A DNA stretch of 64,000 nt, taken from Moniliophthora roreri (lineage: Eukaryota > Basidiomycota > Agaricomycetes > Agaricales > Marasmiaceae). Made by a program: the position numbers and the translations under genes. A model generated the notes under the pieces. The model was not told the DNA's origin, ran no database searches, and saw nothing but the letters and a program-made list of their open reading frames with translations. The stretch is from NCBI GenBank assembly GCA_001466705.2, contig LATX02000226.1:186001-250000 (forward strand). The letters are read 5' to 3'. This document shows, in pieces, positions 27,791 to 39,159 of the stretch. Every line of letters starts with the position of its first letter. Within the stretch, counting starts at the first letter, position 1.

Positions 27791-28133
27791 GACCTCGACC
27801 TCGACCTTCCCAGCGGAGTTTTGTTCAGAGCAACTCGGGCAAGCAGATAGTTTGTAGCATCAATGCGCCAGCTCGTTGGAATGTTATTTTTCCTTTCTGT
27901 GGAAACCATAACAGCCTCGGCTGATGTACGTATATCAGGGTCGTGGAGACAGCCTGCCGGCAAACATTCGGCGATTAGCGAATTTCATTTCTCTGACAGC
28001 GAGCACCCTCAAGTGTGTCTGTCGTCTTGGTGTCGTCGATGCAAAAGAAACTAGCTATATGGTGACGGCTGATAGGAACCAGATTCAGTGAGGACAACGT
28101 ATATACACTAGGCACGGCTATAACAGGGCAATT
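27791..28133. promoter_or_regulatory. Spacer between the PGAP4-like gene and tRNA-Val
   Basis: Contains the presumed promoter of the minus-strand PGAP4-like gene. No motif can be called securely. Confidence 0.3.
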
Positions 28134-28227
28134 GGTTCGATGGCGTAGTTGGTTATCGCATCTGTCTAACATGGGCACAAAGTTATGCCAGCACAGAAGG
28201 TCCCCAGTTCGAGCCTGGGTCGAATCA
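28134..28227 (+). tRNA. tRNA-Val (AAC) with 20-nt intron
   Basis: The acceptor stem GGTTCGA/TCGAATC (one G-T pair) with discriminator A, the D-arm, the anticodon stem TCTGT/ACAGA, the loop CTAACAC and the T-arm CCCAG TTCGAGC CTGGG are all complete. A 20-nt intron sits directly after position 37. The mature 74 nt equal those of the tRNA at 4637-4736 with a different intron. A T-rich Pol III terminator (CTTTTCTC) follows within 15 bp, after which transposon-derived sequence begins. Confidence 0.93.
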
Positions 28228-28559
28228 TGTTCTCTTTTCTCTCTCGTGTATCCAATTATTTTTTTTCCAAGATGGAAGCTCGAATCTTGTGAAGCATCTC
28301 TATTTCACTGTAAGTACTGTGCAGCAACATAAACCCGAGGTAGCCTAGTGAGTGATCATGAGCAGAGAGGGGAGCAGGGCTACTTAGGAACACAAGATAT
28401 AACAGAACAACACTATGAGAACTTGGATGCTTAGAGGTCCTGGTGAAGCAAGTAGTGAGTTTTGACAAGGAAGGCCCTGTGAGCAGTAACATTAGTTCCA
28501 GCACCCACTGGCATTTGGTCATGTTTGGCTCTGTGGCATGCCCATGTGATGTCCAATTT

Positions 28560-29600
28560 CCATGAATCCACTGTATTGTAGCCCATTGTTGTTGAACATT
28601 AATGAGTGGATTAGGCAGAAAGTAGATGAAGGGCTTACATGGGCACAGATTCAGCCCCTCCTGAATATAGACCAGCAAATTCTCAATCAGGTATGTAGAT
28701 TACTATTATAAAGATCAAAGATTCTGGCTAAAATTTGAGTCCCAACCTCCTAGATTGCAGCTGGAACATGTACTGACATCCCAGATTCTCTACATGTTTC
28801 TTACATGAACATGTACAATGCATTATGCTGGAGGCTGAAGGAGATTGCTCACCTTGATGTGGATGGTCATAAGAGCTTGCAGAAATGGAAAGAGCATTTG
28901 GAACAGAAAGGATACAAAATTCTATATGAGGAAGTGCAGGGAGCAGTGGCTCATGAGAATACATACATTTTTGTGCTCATCTCTCTATGGCAACAGCTAG
29001 TAAGTGCAAGTCTTTGATTTTATTTAATTATTCTCATAATGTCATTAGATTCCCCAGAGATACGGTAAACATGCCTGGACTCCACTCACAACACTTGCTT
29101 CTCTGCCTCTGGAAAGCAAGAGAAGGCATTTCTTTACACCATTATTCTGAAGAATCTGAATACTGTAAAGGGCTCACCTGCAGCTTTTATGTTTACTCCA
29201 AGTGAAGCCCAGTATGCCATTGCCAAGTTTGTATTGTGGCTGCAAGAAGCTCTGAACTTCCTGTGCAATCAATGGATGATTGATTGCTCTGATGCCAAGG
29301 CAGCAGCTTTATGGACTGCATGCAGAGAGGATGTAAAAATCTTTCTCTGTTTATGGCATGTACTGAAAGCTGTTACTGAGCAGTCCAAGAAGAAACTGTC
29401 CACCACTGGTGCATCAGACCAAAAGGCCAAGATCACAGAAAATCAAATGCTTTGTTCCAAAGCTGCAAAAGATTTCTAGTGTCTAGTTTATTGCCTTACA
29501 GAAGAGGAATTCAATGACATATGGGATGAGATTCAAGAAGTATATGCTAATTGTCCAGATCAGTGGTTGGATTATCTTTGTGGTGAGTAATATTTGAAGC
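28560..29600 (+). mobile_element. MULE-like transposase, N-terminal half (split element)
   Basis: The plus-strand reading begins with NEWIRQKVDEGLTWAQIQPLL near 28600. Then follow KSLQKWKEHLEQKGYKILYE (about 28875) and NFLCNQWMIDCSDAKAAAL with LCLWHVLKA (29255-29365), then an EEEFNDIWDEIQEVY tail to about 29580. The 'ID-CSD...LCLWHV' block is the second-Asp region of MULE transposases as known from Agaricomycetes. Frames change several times and stops occur at 29030 and 29478. The matching C-terminal half is at 35109-35833, so about 5.5 kb of other transposon DNA separates the halves. Base composition is more AT-rich than the flanking genes. Confidence 0.72.
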
Positions 29601-31197
29601 ATGAAAGGTGGAGCATGGCATAGTGAAAGGTTAGTCTTGTAGCACATTATGAGTGGAAACTACAGGCATTTTTTTGTATTAGCTAATCAGTCAGGTATGA
29701 GTGTAACTGGTTGCCCAGTACAGTGTGCACACTGTCTTTCAAAATATGATACCCAGAGACCCAACATGCCTTCTCAAAAATAAAATAAAATAAAATAGAG
29801 CTCAGAACAAGGTTGTTCATTTCTTGAATTAGCAGCCTCTAGAAGCATCAAATTCTGGCCCAATATCCTCCAGGATTATAAAGAGCAGGATATGGCCAAT
29901 TTCTTCTCTTTAGCTTGATGAAAGGCTCTGAGAGATCTTTTGGCATCAGGTGGGACAATCTTTGAGTGTAAAACTCAATGTATTGGGCAATATATGGCAT
30001 ACACTGCTCATGGCTGACACAGGTAAAGGCAGGGAACACACAATTACCTAATACAAAAAAGCACCCATGGTACTTTGCCATGCCAGTTCACCAGACTACA
30101 TACACACACATCACTTGCGATTATCAGTATGTATTGTCAGTCTGGATACTTGAGACTAGTGAAAGGTAGGCTCTTTCATAGAGGCATTATGAATAGACTA
30201 TTGATTGAGTTACACTCACCCACAGAATTTCCCACACTACAGAATTCATCACAAAAATCAACAGGCCACTACAATGGGTTACAGGGCAATGAAATGGTCT
30301 GTAATTATTCTAGGTAGATGTAGCATAGTTAGAATGAGCTGTAATTATTTTATAGTAATATAACTAAGTTACATACCTATCATAACATCTTGTAACAATT
30401 GCAGGGCATTACAACACATTGCAGATGTTATATTATAATATATTGCATTTCAAGTGTTATATTGAGTTGCACACATTATGTTGAATTCCAGGCATTATAT
30501 TGTGTTATGTAGCATACCATTGGAATATAAGGGGTTGCATGGGTGATGCAGCATCACTATCAGGCAAGGAAAACAAAATAAATTGGGCAATCATGTGCTT
30601 GAAGACCTCTCCAAAGTGGTCCTTAAATTCTGACACAGAGCAAATTTTCAAACTCCACTTCTTTCTTCTTAACCACCACTATTGTTGTCCTGGCTATTGT
30701 TCCCACCATTGTTTTCTCCATCATTGTTCCCCCCACTGACATCCCCTACTACTGATAATACCAACAATGTTCTTGATGCCAACAACATTCTCAATACTAA
30801 CAAGTTCAAGAATGTTCCTCAATGCTGTTTGACACATCACTGCCAGTAAAATGACCAACACATGTGCCACATCACCACCCTCACTGCCACCAACAACATG
30901 CTCAATGCCAACAGCATCCTCAACAATATTCCTCAATGCTGTTGCCAACACTTTGACATGTTGTCAATATCACTAATGTCATATGCCATGTCACCACCCT
31001 CACCAACAATATGCTGCACACCAACAATGTCTGTCAAGCTGTCAACATGCCCTTGATAATGCCAGTGCTCAGATGCCATCTAAAAGAAGGTACACTGTTC
31101 ACAACTCATCTTACAATAGACTCTTACAATCTCAAGTCTAGGTCCACCACATTGGGTCCATTATCATGTCTGATCATTAAGGCTGCTGGATCAATTG
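29600..31197. other. Transposon-derived AT-rich spacer
   Basis: No intact gene. The minus-strand frame 29848-30081 is unrecognised. 30230-30500 is rich in GTAAT/ATTGCA words that recur inverted at 34640-35000 (probable subterminal repeats). Confidence 0.5.
30720..31060. repeat. Degenerate CCAACAAC/CTCAATGC repeat tract
   Basis: Diverged repeats of words such as CCAACAA, CTCAATGC, GTCACCACCCTCA and CATGTGCCA run for about 340 bp without a clear fixed unit. Confidence 0.6.
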
Positions 31198-31378
31198 TTA
31201 CACTGGGTGCAGGATCTGATAATGGTGACTGGCAATTGGCAGGGACCAAAGTGTGGGAACAATAGCACTGCCACTCCCACATAGGGAGATGTGATGGTCT
31301 CTCCTTGTAGAGCTTCAACTACAGGTACTTTCCCTCTCAGATAGTGTCAAATCAAATGGGTGAGTTGCACGTTTTGAT

Positions 31379-33777
31379 GTGCAGAAGGAGAAGGCAATTC
31401 AATTAGCACTAGAAAAGGCGAAAGTCAATACCTGGGCTGTCAAAGAAAAGGGAGAAATCACTGAGTCATGTCGTATGTTGATACGGGACCTTGTCAGTGC
31501 TGAAGTTGGTGTTGAACACATACAAGAAGTCATTCGGATGGTTGCTAATGCATTTGGTGTGGAGGTTGATGGGAGTTTCTGTGTTCAGTCTGTTGGAAGA
31601 ATTGTCCTTGAGGGTGGAGTAGCAGGACAGGCTCAGATGGCAGAGAACATCAGTGACTGCACAGGTACATATCTACTATCTCATGTTGAGCAAAACCTAA
31701 CCAAGAAACCAGGTCTTACGGTCAGCAGCAATGGTACAACTATCAAAAACATTAATTTTGAGTCACGTCACATGAACTTCAAGACGTCCGATGGCTCAGT
31801 GAAGCACTGTTTTGTTGGTGTGACACCTGCTGTCAACCATACAGCTCAAACACAGCTAGATGGCTGGAAAGAAGCTTCGCCGAGGTGCATTGGGAGGTCT
31901 TTGAAGACCGAAAACCCACCTATAACAGTTGCAGTCTCTTCGCCAAGATGACAGGTGGCAATTCAGACCATTCTGAGGATCAAAAGAAGCTGTTTAAGCT
32001 TCTGAAGGCCTACAAGGAGAAAGTTGGGTACGAGCAGCAGGGGGAGAGTACATTACTTGATATGACACTGGAAGAAGCACTCCCACTCTTGATGGAGATT
32101 TACTGGGATGCGGTTGACAAGGCAGGAGGGTTTACGGCATGGCTGGGTCTCACCCACAACGAGCAGAAACTACAAAATGACAATGCATACTTAGAGTTCT
32201 GCAAAAGGCTTGGAAAGGAAAGGTTTAATTTACTTTCTGAAAAGGAAAGGGCAGCTTCAAAGCTGTTCCTATGGGTTGGGTGTGGAATGCACAAGGAAAT
32301 GAATGCATTCAAAGGAGCGGTTCAATCCATAGAGGAGTGGTGGAAGGAGAATGAGAGGGAGAAACCACCATGCAAGTTGATGAATCGGGACAATAGGGCA
32401 GCTGCAGAGTCAGGGTCATCTGAAGCCGCCACTCGGGCTGTGGCTGTATCGAAGGGTGGCGCTATAAAGCTGACAGAGTTAGCTGGTGCTGTATTCCATC
32501 ACAAGGACAAGAGGAAGGGTCAGCAGAACACTGTGAAATACTTTGCGCAACACGTACTTGGGATGCCCATTGTCTTCCCTGATACTAGCAATATCCGGTA
32601 CCACTGTCACGGTGATGCCAGTTCAGAGCTCCTGGTGAACTATGACTTCTACTTCATGCTGTTAGAAATGGTTTGGGACAAAAAAGAAGCAGGAACATTC
32701 ACAAACCTCGAGCTAAACGTGTATACTGGTCTTCAGGATACTCCAACTATCGAAGAATTGTGTGCTATATCCCTGTATTCACAATCAGTCACCCACCCTT
32801 ATCTCCACACAATTCGAGAACCTGAAGGGAACAAAACAAATGCACTGGATTTGGGTCCTTTGCACAACAGACTCATTTCATTCATCCAAAAAATCATAAA
32901 TAATCCCAACATCCTTCTCTCCCCCGCAGCATCCTTCGAGACAGCTACATTTGATGGCAAGAATTGGCAGCGTCCTGAGGTCATTTATGCCATTCAAACA
33001 CAACTGCCCAACTTACCTCATGTTCGACCATTGACCATTGCCTGTTTTCATGGTGCATTGACAACCTGGAAGAGATTCCTGGTAGAATTTGCCCCCAGAG
33101 GTGAAATTGACAAAGCCACAGCCAATTAACGTGCCTGTGCACCTATACAGGCAACAAATGATGCAAATGAGGGCTGGCTAGGAGGAAAACATCGGGGGAC
33201 TCACATTAGACCCAATATGACCCATCATCAGCACAATGCGTGAGCAACCTACAAGACAAATGGTGTTTGTGAGTACATTTCGAAAATGGACTACAAATCA
33301 AGAACTAACCTCAAGAAAGTTGCCCGTAAACAGGACTTGTTGCAGTTGATGAAAAGGTTCTGTGAAAAACAGGCAGCGCACAACACGAGGGTTGCTGGCA
33401 AAAATAAGGTTAGGTTGGTGCTCCACAAGGAAAGAGCTGAGAAGAGGGCTGCTGTAATTGCTTCCACGGTTGCCATTTCTGATGTCAATGTCATAGAATG
33501 CCTCAGAGTCAAGGAACTTGACATACAATTGAGGTGGCACCATGCTCAGGGTAGTAAATTACCTGTTGGTATTGGGAAGAAGAACAGGCAGGAAAAGCAG
33601 ACTGTATTGAAAGAATTGGTTCAGACGTACCTAGCACGTTCACAGCCATCCCAGTCACAAGCAGATGTGGATATGGACAGTGTGGGAGAGTCTGAAAGTG
33701 AGGATTCCAGAGTAGAAGGGAGTAATGTGGAGATGTCAAGAGAAGATGAGTACTCGGAGACTTCTGATGAAGAATAA
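31379..33777 (+). pseudogene. Degraded element-encoded protein, possible transposase
   Basis: Two linked frames. 31379-31870 holds VNTWAVKEKGEITESCRML, LTVSSNGTTIKNINFESRH and VGVTPAVNHTAQTQLDGWK. A frame change near 31870 leads to 31880-33777: KMTGGNSDHSEDQKKLFKLL, SKLFLWVGCGMHKEMNAFKG, CKLMNRDNRAA, AGAVFHHKDKRKGQQNT, FPDTSNIRYHCH and a C-terminal VKELDIQLRWHH before an acidic tail. In this second frame two stops interrupt: TAA at 33127-33129 and TGA at 33241-33243. Homologous repeated proteins are, from memory, common in Agaricomycete genomes. The SSNGTT site is normally a DGTT-like motif, so one putative catalytic Asp may be lost here. A DDE-type activity is inference only. Confidence 0.65.
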
Positions 33778-33966
33778 AGCATACAATCATATTCTATTGG
33801 CCTTACACTACCACTTACACAACCTAGAGCAACAGTATAGTAGAGGAAATACAGATAATCGAAAGGTATAGTTGAGATCAAGACGTGGACCATCGATTTG
33901 CACCATCGTCATGGGTGATAGCTTAGTAAGCCTTCATATTCCCACCCAGCGAATTGCCAGTCACCA

Positions 33967-34304
33967 CTGATAACTCTCTGGAGGTATGCAAGAGTTATGT
34001 TAAACCTTATTTTGGGAGATTTCACTATAAGTCATGTGACATACATGAGAGATATGCAATCTAAATTTTTTTTAAAAATACATATCTCTCACATATTTCT
34101 TACATATATGAATTTGTACAATGCAATATGTGAGATATGTATCAGAAAAAAAAATTTAGATTTATACAATGCAATATGTAAGAGATATGTATTTGAAAAA
34201 AAATATTTAGATTGCATATCTCTCATGTATGTCACATGACTTATGGTGAAATCTCCCAAAATAAGGTTCAACATAACTCTTGCATACCTCCAGAGAGTTA
34301 TCAG
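33967..34304. mobile_element. 338-bp palindromic MITE (foldback)
   Basis: A nearly perfect inverted repeat. The left arm starts CTGATAACTCTCTGGAGGTA and the right arm ends with its complement. Both arms contain AAACCTTATTTTGGGAGATTT-like and AAGTCATGTGACATACATG blocks, and the loop is an A/T-rich, ATATGT-containing centre near 34100-34190. It has no coding capacity. It has inserted within the right terminal repeat of the CACTA-like element. Confidence 0.88.
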
Positions 34305-34639
34305 ATTCTGCACCCAGTGTTAGTATGCCCACACATGCTACATAAGGTGTGTCTCCTCCATTCACTTTTTTATCTTGTTCACTGATAATACTGTCTTAGG
34401 TTCTTTGGTTGCTGGTGTTGCTGGTTCAGTAAGCTTACCCCTATGAATGTCTTTGAACGCCCCGTTTACTTATCCCCACCTTTAGAAAGCTTTTTGCCAT
34501 CAATAGGGCTATTGGGAGTTATAATGGTGGACTCCAGGATCATACAGATACTAATGTTGCTAGTAATACTTATATATGCATGTACTTGAAGTTAATATAT
34601 GATTCTTTCTGTTCATTTGGATTGGATTGAAATAAGGCT

Positions 34640-35000
34640 GTGTCCAGGATTAGCACTATATTACTGCTATTGCCCACAGCATAGTATAACACTTAGAACA
34701 TGATATATTGCCTGTAATGCAGTATAATGCCTGTAATGTGATATATTGCCTATAATGTGGTATAATGCCCATAACATGATACATTGCCTGTAACTTGGCA
34801 TAACATTCAAAATGCATTATATTCTGTGCATTTTGCTATATCATTGCTAATGAGTAATATTGTACAGAACTAATTGTGATCCCTGTAACTCACTGCCTTC
34901 CCTGTAATTCATTGCCTTGTGTTGTGGGCCTTACAACACCATGTAGCCTCATTATAAGGGGTGTAATAATTACATGTCATTATATTAGGTATGTATCTTG
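34640..35000. repeat. TGTAATG/TATAATG-rich repeat tract
   Basis: Words such as ATTGCCTGTAATG, GTATAATGCC and CATTGCCTG recur every 20-25 bp for about 200 bp, followed by CCTGTAACTCACTGCC-like units. The reverse complement shares GTTACAGG, GCAATG and ACATACCTA words with 30230-30500, which suggests inverted subterminal repeats of a third nested element. Confidence 0.6.
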
Positions 35001-35108
35001 TTACTTACCATTCTATCAGCATTATAACTGCTTGTCAGTTTTTGTGATATTGAAACCAAGAACCTTGTAGAGTCCTGGCACTGTCAACTGAAGACACACT
35101 ACCTAGAA

Positions 35109-35833
35109 ATGATGCAGAAACAGTGTGTTGACATACTCTTACACATCTTGACTAAACAAGTCAAGCCAGACTTCTGTCATGTTGATTTCCTGGTTCACTT
35201 TGGCCTTCAGAGCCCACGTTTATCCAAAGCAGAATGCCAGAATAAGCAACATGCCAATGAAATTCTCAGCGCTGAATTGGAGGACAAGGCAGACATTGCT
35301 GCCAAACTCACAGAAAAGGTAAGATTTATTTCCTGCTGTGGTAATTTATGTTGACAAATATGTAGACACCTGATATCTATATCCAATTGTTCTCTGATCT
35401 GGATTCCTGGTACCGTGTCAGTGTTACTGACATTAAGGCACCCTCTGGAAAGCTTTGCACAGGTATTACTGGATGTGAATGTCCAGATTTTGAGCAGAAC
35501 AAGATCAAATGCAAGCATATGTTTCTCACTGCTCAATTTTCAGGTCTTGCCATGTATTGTTTGGGTGGCCTTTGAGTGAATCAACCTCCTGTAGTCCTCT
35601 CCCAAATGCAGGGATCTTCAACACCTCTAGAGGTCTCCACTGAGAAAGTGGCACAAGTCTCATGGCTTGATTCTCAAGTCAGGACTATCAAAAATCTTAC
35701 GGAAATGCTTGGAAAGATGGATTTAGAGTCTGTGTCTCAGGAGCAACTGAACGACATCGAAACACAGCTAAATTCTGCCTGTAAAACCCTATTAGAAACT
35801 GTATATTGTCATCCTGTGTATGCTACTCAGTAA
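35109..35833 (+). mobile_element. MULE-like transposase, C-terminal half with SWIM zinc finger
   Basis: Plus strand. QKQCVDILLHILTKQVKPDF and NEILSAELEDKADIAAKLTEK come first, with an intron GTAAGA...TGTAG. Then follows LFSDLDSWYRVSVTDI with GCECPDFEQNKIKCKHMFL. The C-E-C...C-K-H arrangement is an intact SWIM zinc finger, the usual C-terminal module of MULE transposases. The end is an acidic and helical tail (LTEMLGKMDLESVSQEQLND), with the stop at 35833. It lines up with the N-terminal half at 28560-29600 as the other part of the same split element. Confidence 0.72.
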
Positions 35834-36102
35834 TTTACTTATATGCCCTTGGTGTCCTACCCCCCAGACATGTCACATGAAAGTTCACACGCATGGCCCT
35901 GCCATGTCAGTGGCACTCTCGGAGTTCAACGTTCAACTTCCATCTCCCTCCGCCTTTGGGCACATGTTGGAGACATGCTTTTTTGGCATATTTCTAGACT
36001 TAGGTGTGTAATATGTAACAACTCCGCCATTTTTCCTCCTCACAAGCTATATATTCAATAGGAATATGTTCTACATTACTATCTGCTCAATATACCTTTC
36101 CT

Positions 36103-39100
36103 TCAAGTTTCTTCCTCTCCATTCCTTGGCCGAGTCCAATAAAACATTGCTGGTAACATCTCATTACTCCAAGTCCCCACCGGTGCACCTCTATTTTGAT
36201 TCTGGTGCTCTTCCTTCATCAAGCAACTGTCCATGATCCAGATAAACCCTGCTCTCTGTCGCTGGAGATTTTTGAGGAAACAGTTATCACGAAACTGCAC
36301 CTGATATTCCAGACCATCCACAAATTGTCTCAGAGATTCAGTAAGGCGGTGTATCTCCTGGCTGTAAGTCTGATTCTTATGAGTCAGTGCAAGACTCTCT
36401 TCTGTGACAATTTGGTATTCTTCATCCTCCTCTGTCTCATTTCCCTCTTCTGGCTCATTCTGTCCCAGTGTGTCGCAGTCCTCATCAATACCATTCATCT
36501 GCTGATTTTCACTCACAGGATCAGCACCGGCATCTGTGTATTCAGCCTTCGGAACCAGGCCTGGATGTGACCAGAATGGTGTTGTACGATTTTGGGTAAC
36601 CTCTAGGAAGAATGTTCATGGGACAGGCTCTACCATCTGGACAAGATATTTGCAGAGTAGAAACCGACTCAGCACTTGGCTTGGACACGTGCAGGTCCAT
36701 CTTTTAACATCAGGATGATATTTGGGGTTCATTGGTAAGGTAATTGCCGTCTTCTCACACTGCCTCCATTCCTCTTTGAATGCTTTTCGCCAGCATGCAA
36801 GCCCATGATAGGACCTTCCAATGTCCACAGTCAGATTCTCGAGTTTCTGATAGTATGCTGGTGCGAGTTTCAATATGATGATCCACACAAGCAGGTCAAG
36901 GCAAGGTTTGTGGAAATGATAGAGGAAGTCTTGCTTGATATGGCACCAGTGGCTCTCATTCAGCATGGTGGTCTGAAGACAAGGTATGGTTGGTGTAGCG
37001 GAGCAGGCCCACAACTCCCAATAACCTGGGCGGTACCAGTTTTCCCAAAGGTATGCTCATAGTTCACATAAATCATAGCTTTCACAAAAGGTATACATTC
37101 TCTTTACAGCCCAGTAATGTATACCCTCTGGAGTCGGCGAGGCATAACCTGGAATCAAAGGGTGTGCATGACGGTGTGAATCTACCTTATTGATGATGTC
37201 ATTGCAAAGCTCGGTTGGGCAAAAAACACGTTTTGGTGCATTCTCCTTATCTTGATGTTCCATTTTAATGGCAGTGAGTAGTGGTATCTTGATGGTGAGA
37301 GGGAAAGCTGACTCAGCACTGTTTGTCAGATCATCTGAGGGCTGACCTAGAGGCTGTTCCTGGGTTGCTGGTTCTTTTTCCTGGGTTGCTGGTTCTTTTG
37401 CCTGTGTTGCTGGTAGAGTGACGAAGACACCATGTGGGTTTCTTTCTGGTTCTTCTGGTTCATTGACCACATAATCATGACCACCACTTTCTCTACCACC
37501 TTCTCACTCACCTGGATCTGGCCTGCCAGAAGGGAAGAAGTCCTTTCTGATAAAGAGAAACTTCTGGTGAGCGTGGATAGGGTCATAAGGTGTCATCGAG
37601 AGTTTTAATTTGTTGATGCGTTCTCGTAGCGCTTTCCGCTGATGCCACCAACAGATTTGAATCTTCGCTCCTGGCCAGACCTAATGCACCATTCCAATCT
37701 CTGCCATATCCTTATCAACGTGAATGAACTCGGAATTGATGTGATACCTTTCCTTCACATGAGTAGCCCACTGCCAGAGAGCTTTGATCTTCTTTCCAAC
37801 TTCTGAGGCATTGACTGTTGATAGCAGACAGTAGAAGAGCAGGAAACCAGTGCCATCAATCTCAGCCATTATAGAAGAGAGCTCAAGATGGTGAGCATTT
37901 GTATCGTCTGTGCATATGGTAAGCCTTGTGTCAAAGCATATTTAAACTGAGACTTACATGTCACATCCATAGAAACCTCAACAACAACCATCTTGAGCTT
38001 GATATTGATGAAGTCCGCAATCTTCTTCATTCCCCAACACAGCTGCTCCACCCCATCATCCTCCAAAACCGGAAATATGTCAATAATGTTGGAATACTCT
38101 TCCAAGAGTGCTTGAGCTGAAGGTAACTGCAACTTGTGCTTTTTCCAGATTTCTTCACTCATGATAGTCCATGCAGAATGAATCTGGGCTGCTGTAAGTT
38201 GAGGGAAAAGTTTTTGCAACCCATAAACGAGAGAGCCTGGTGTCGAATCAAGTAAGTTCTCCCGTATAATCTCTGCTGCTTCTTGTGGCATTCCAACATC
38301 GTAATAAGGTATGTGGCAGTCGTGATGGCATATGGAGATAGTGATGAGTCGCTTTCCAGTGTTGCGCACTTCTGGTCTTTTGCATGTAACTGTGAAGTGA
38401 CTTCTGCAGGGGTAGCATGTCATTCCAACAGTATTACAGTGCTTCACATTCACTCCTTGCTTTGGCCTTGACTTCTTCTTTTTGTCTTGATCTTGTGAGC
38501 AGTGAAGAGTTGTTTTGTAGCCAGTGCTCATCTTGGGATTCTTCTTAACACTGAGCAGATGAGGTGAGAGGCTTCCAGTTTATTGAAATTGAAAGGTTTC
38601 TTACATGAATCTGTATCCAGTCACTTTCCAGACTTCATGAATTGTCATCTTGACCTGCTCCTTATCAGTTACAACAGGATCAAATGGTAATGTGAATTCT
38701 CCACAAAAATTGACTTCTTTCTGAGTTGTAAATTGTTGTTTAAGCTCTCAGAACAGAGATTCTGCATCAGAAAAGAACTTTGCGTCTGCCTATGACCCTT
38801 GCCAGTCAGCACCACATTACTGCACAATAGAAACCCTAAACTCACAGTCCTCTCAGTCTCTGTCTGGGTTTCAGACTCCTCATTCCTCCCTGTTTGCTCT
38901 CTAGGGCCCTGTGGTGGATGTTCCCATGATGGCAGATGCTCATCGTCATCTCATAGTCGTTTTTTGGCTGCTTGGGCACGTGCCTTGCGGTCCTGGCCTT
39001 TTGAACGACATGTAGCACATGTTTTATAGGTCTCGGTAACAGGTAAAATCTTGTTGCATTTCTTGGTTGAGCAGATGTGGAGAGGAAGGGGCTCAGTTGT

Positions 39101-39112
39101 GTTCTCAGACAT
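36103..39112 (-). mobile_element. MULE-like transposase with multiple nonsense mutations
   Basis: Minus strand, starting MSENTTEPLPLHICSTKKC at 39112, with an N-terminal Cys cluster (C-x4-C...C-x2-C). Next come FCGEFTLPFDPVVTDKEQV and IHEVWKVTGYRFM; a second cluster follows with CYPCRSHFTVTC and HHDCH. Splicing GTAAGT...CACAG near 37960-37900 gives VEVSMDVTYDTNAHHLELSS (first catalytic Asp), AEIDGTGFLLFYCL, HVDKDMAEIGMV (second Asp) and VWPGAKIQICWWH. At the C-terminus WTCTCPSQVLSRFLLCKYL is a SWIM-like finger with Tyr where His is expected. In-frame stops interrupt at 38951, 38748, 37681 and 37504, each one C-to-T change from an Arg or Gln codon. It is a dead copy. Confidence 0.8.
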
Positions 39113-39159
39113 TTCTGAGTGGTGGGTAAAGGATAGAATAGGCAATGCTCAATTTTCTA

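Larger units (their letters stand above)
31198..34322. mobile_element. CACTA-like DNA transposon with TTA target-site duplication
   Basis: The left terminus at 31201 begins CACTGGGTGCAGGATCTGAT and is preceded by TTA. The right terminus at 34319 reads inward, on the minus strand, CACTGGGTGCAGAATCTGA, and is followed by TTA at 34320-34322. Inner terminal-repeat sequence (GGTGACTGGCAATT) continues on both sides; on the right it resumes at about 33968 because a MITE has inserted within the repeat. CACTR termini with a 3-bp duplication are features of the CACTA/EnSpm (CMC) superfamily. The interior (31379-33777) encodes one degraded protein that I cannot assign to the classical CACTA transposase. 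Element length is 3119 bp without the duplications. Confidence 0.78.

Noticed and set aside
27863..28054. Small secreted protein candidate on the plus strand
   Set aside because: The frame lies antisense to the 5' flank of the PGAP4-like gene, has no clear signal-peptide cleavage context, and no second exon.
31379..33777. Assignment to the KDZ transposase group
   Set aside because: I do not see the Cys-rich N-terminal domain of that group here, and the CACTG ends with a 3-bp duplication fit the CACTA/CMC type better.
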